Below are positions 5,241-5,642 of a stretch of 5,642 nt of DNA, in pieces. Position numbers and translations under genes: made by a program. The stretch covers positions 1 to 5,642 of the forward strand of contig DAOWNN010000160.1 of NCBI GenBank assembly GCA_030642585.1. Direction: 5' to 3'. Each line of letters starts with the position of its first letter. Position 1 is the stretch's first letter. Source of the DNA: Bacteroidota bacterium. GTDB taxonomy: Bacteria > Bacteroidota > Bacteroidia > Bacteroidales > VadinHA17. A model generated the notes under the pieces. It did no database searches. It was not told where the DNA came from and saw only the letters and a list, made by a program, of their open reading frames with translations.

Positions 5241-5642
5241 TTATCCTTTTCTATATCTTGCCAGAATGCTTGCAATTGAAAACAGAATAAACATAAAACC
5301 CAAAAAGCACATAAATAAAAAAGCTACGATATTACTTGCAGTAACCCCTTCCGGTGAATTTGCTGAGATCTGAATTCCTGCAACTATTGCTACCAAGATT
5401 AAGAACCCAACGACCAAACTTACAATATCATAAAAAGTAAAGATAATTTGAGTTGTCTTATAAATAGGAGATTTCCTGAATTCATTAAATTTTCTCTTTG
5501 CTTCCTGAGCTGCTCTTGCCCTTGCTTTCATTCTTTCCCTTCTGAGCCATTGCTTGTAAATTTCCTCAGCAGGAGGTGTTTGTGATTTACTTTGACTGCT
5601 TATTTTTTCCTTTAATTTCAGATTGGTAAGAAATTCATAAGC
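5241..5642 (-). CDS. C-terminal part of a two-helix membrane protein, possibly J-domain protein (5' end outside window)
   Basis: The minus-strand frame is open from the right edge to TAA at 5241-5243, giving 133 residues; an ATG at 5531 would start inside a continuing frame and is unlikely to be the true start. The visible part begins AYEFLTNLKLKEK, like the last helix of a J domain (compare the common AYEVL followed by a basic helix). A polar Ser/Gln/Pro linker follows (15-24), then a strongly basic amphipathic stretch around 29-57 (IYKQWLRRERMKARARAAQE), and two transmembrane segments at about 66-90 and 104-128, ending with the basic tail ARYRKG. If the J-domain reading is right, it would be a membrane-anchored DnaK co-chaperone with a cytosolic N-terminus. 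That rests on about a dozen residues and I do not recognise the membrane part. The gene is convergent with cysH across a repeat-rich spacer. Confidence 0.7.
   Translation of the reverse strand, partial: AYEFLTNLKLKEKISSQSKSQTPPAEEIYKQWLRRERMKARARAAQEAKRKFNEFRKSPIYKTTQIIFTFYDIVSLVVGFLILVAIVAGIQISANSPEGVTASNIVAFLFMCFLGFMFILFSIASILARYRKG

Overview
The window looks like chromosomal DNA of a member of the Bacteroidota. The reasons are an AT-rich genome, A-rich leaders without Shine-Dalgarno sequences, two intergenic TAnnTTTG boxes (the -7 element used by the Bacteroidota primary sigma factor), and the divergent pairing of a very long TamB-type gene with tsaD, an arrangement I recall as common in this phylum. 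No rRNA, tRNA, CRISPR array, transposase or phage gene is visible.

Layout from left to right. Positions 1-2419 (minus) hold the N-terminal 806 codons of a TamB-like envelope assembly protein; its C-terminus lies beyond the left edge. A 109-base AT-rich divergent intergenic region follows. Then on the plus strand come tsaD (2529-3566, tRNA t6A synthesis), a SiaC/DUF1987-family small regulatory phosphoprotein (3673-4050), a 241-base non-coding gap with a 10-bp hairpin, and cysH (4292-5041, a [4Fe-4S] assimilatory sulfonucleotide reductase). A 199-base spacer between convergent genes is packed with hairpins and purine-rich short repeats. The right edge (5241-5642, minus) holds the last 133 residues of a two-helix membrane protein, possibly a J-domain protein, whose N-terminus is outside the window.

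The genes do not form one pathway. TamB serves outer-membrane biogenesis, TsaD is essential tRNA modification, the SiaC-like protein is a signalling switch without its usual partners in view, and CysH belongs to sulfate assimilation but has no cysD/cysN/sir neighbour here. No wholly new system can be demonstrated. The points most worth checking are the missing canonical start codon of the tamB-like gene, the Ser-for-Thr change at the phosphosite of the orphan SiaC-like protein, the repeat-rich spacer after cysH, and a perfect 13-bp inverted repeat inside the tamB-like reading frame.
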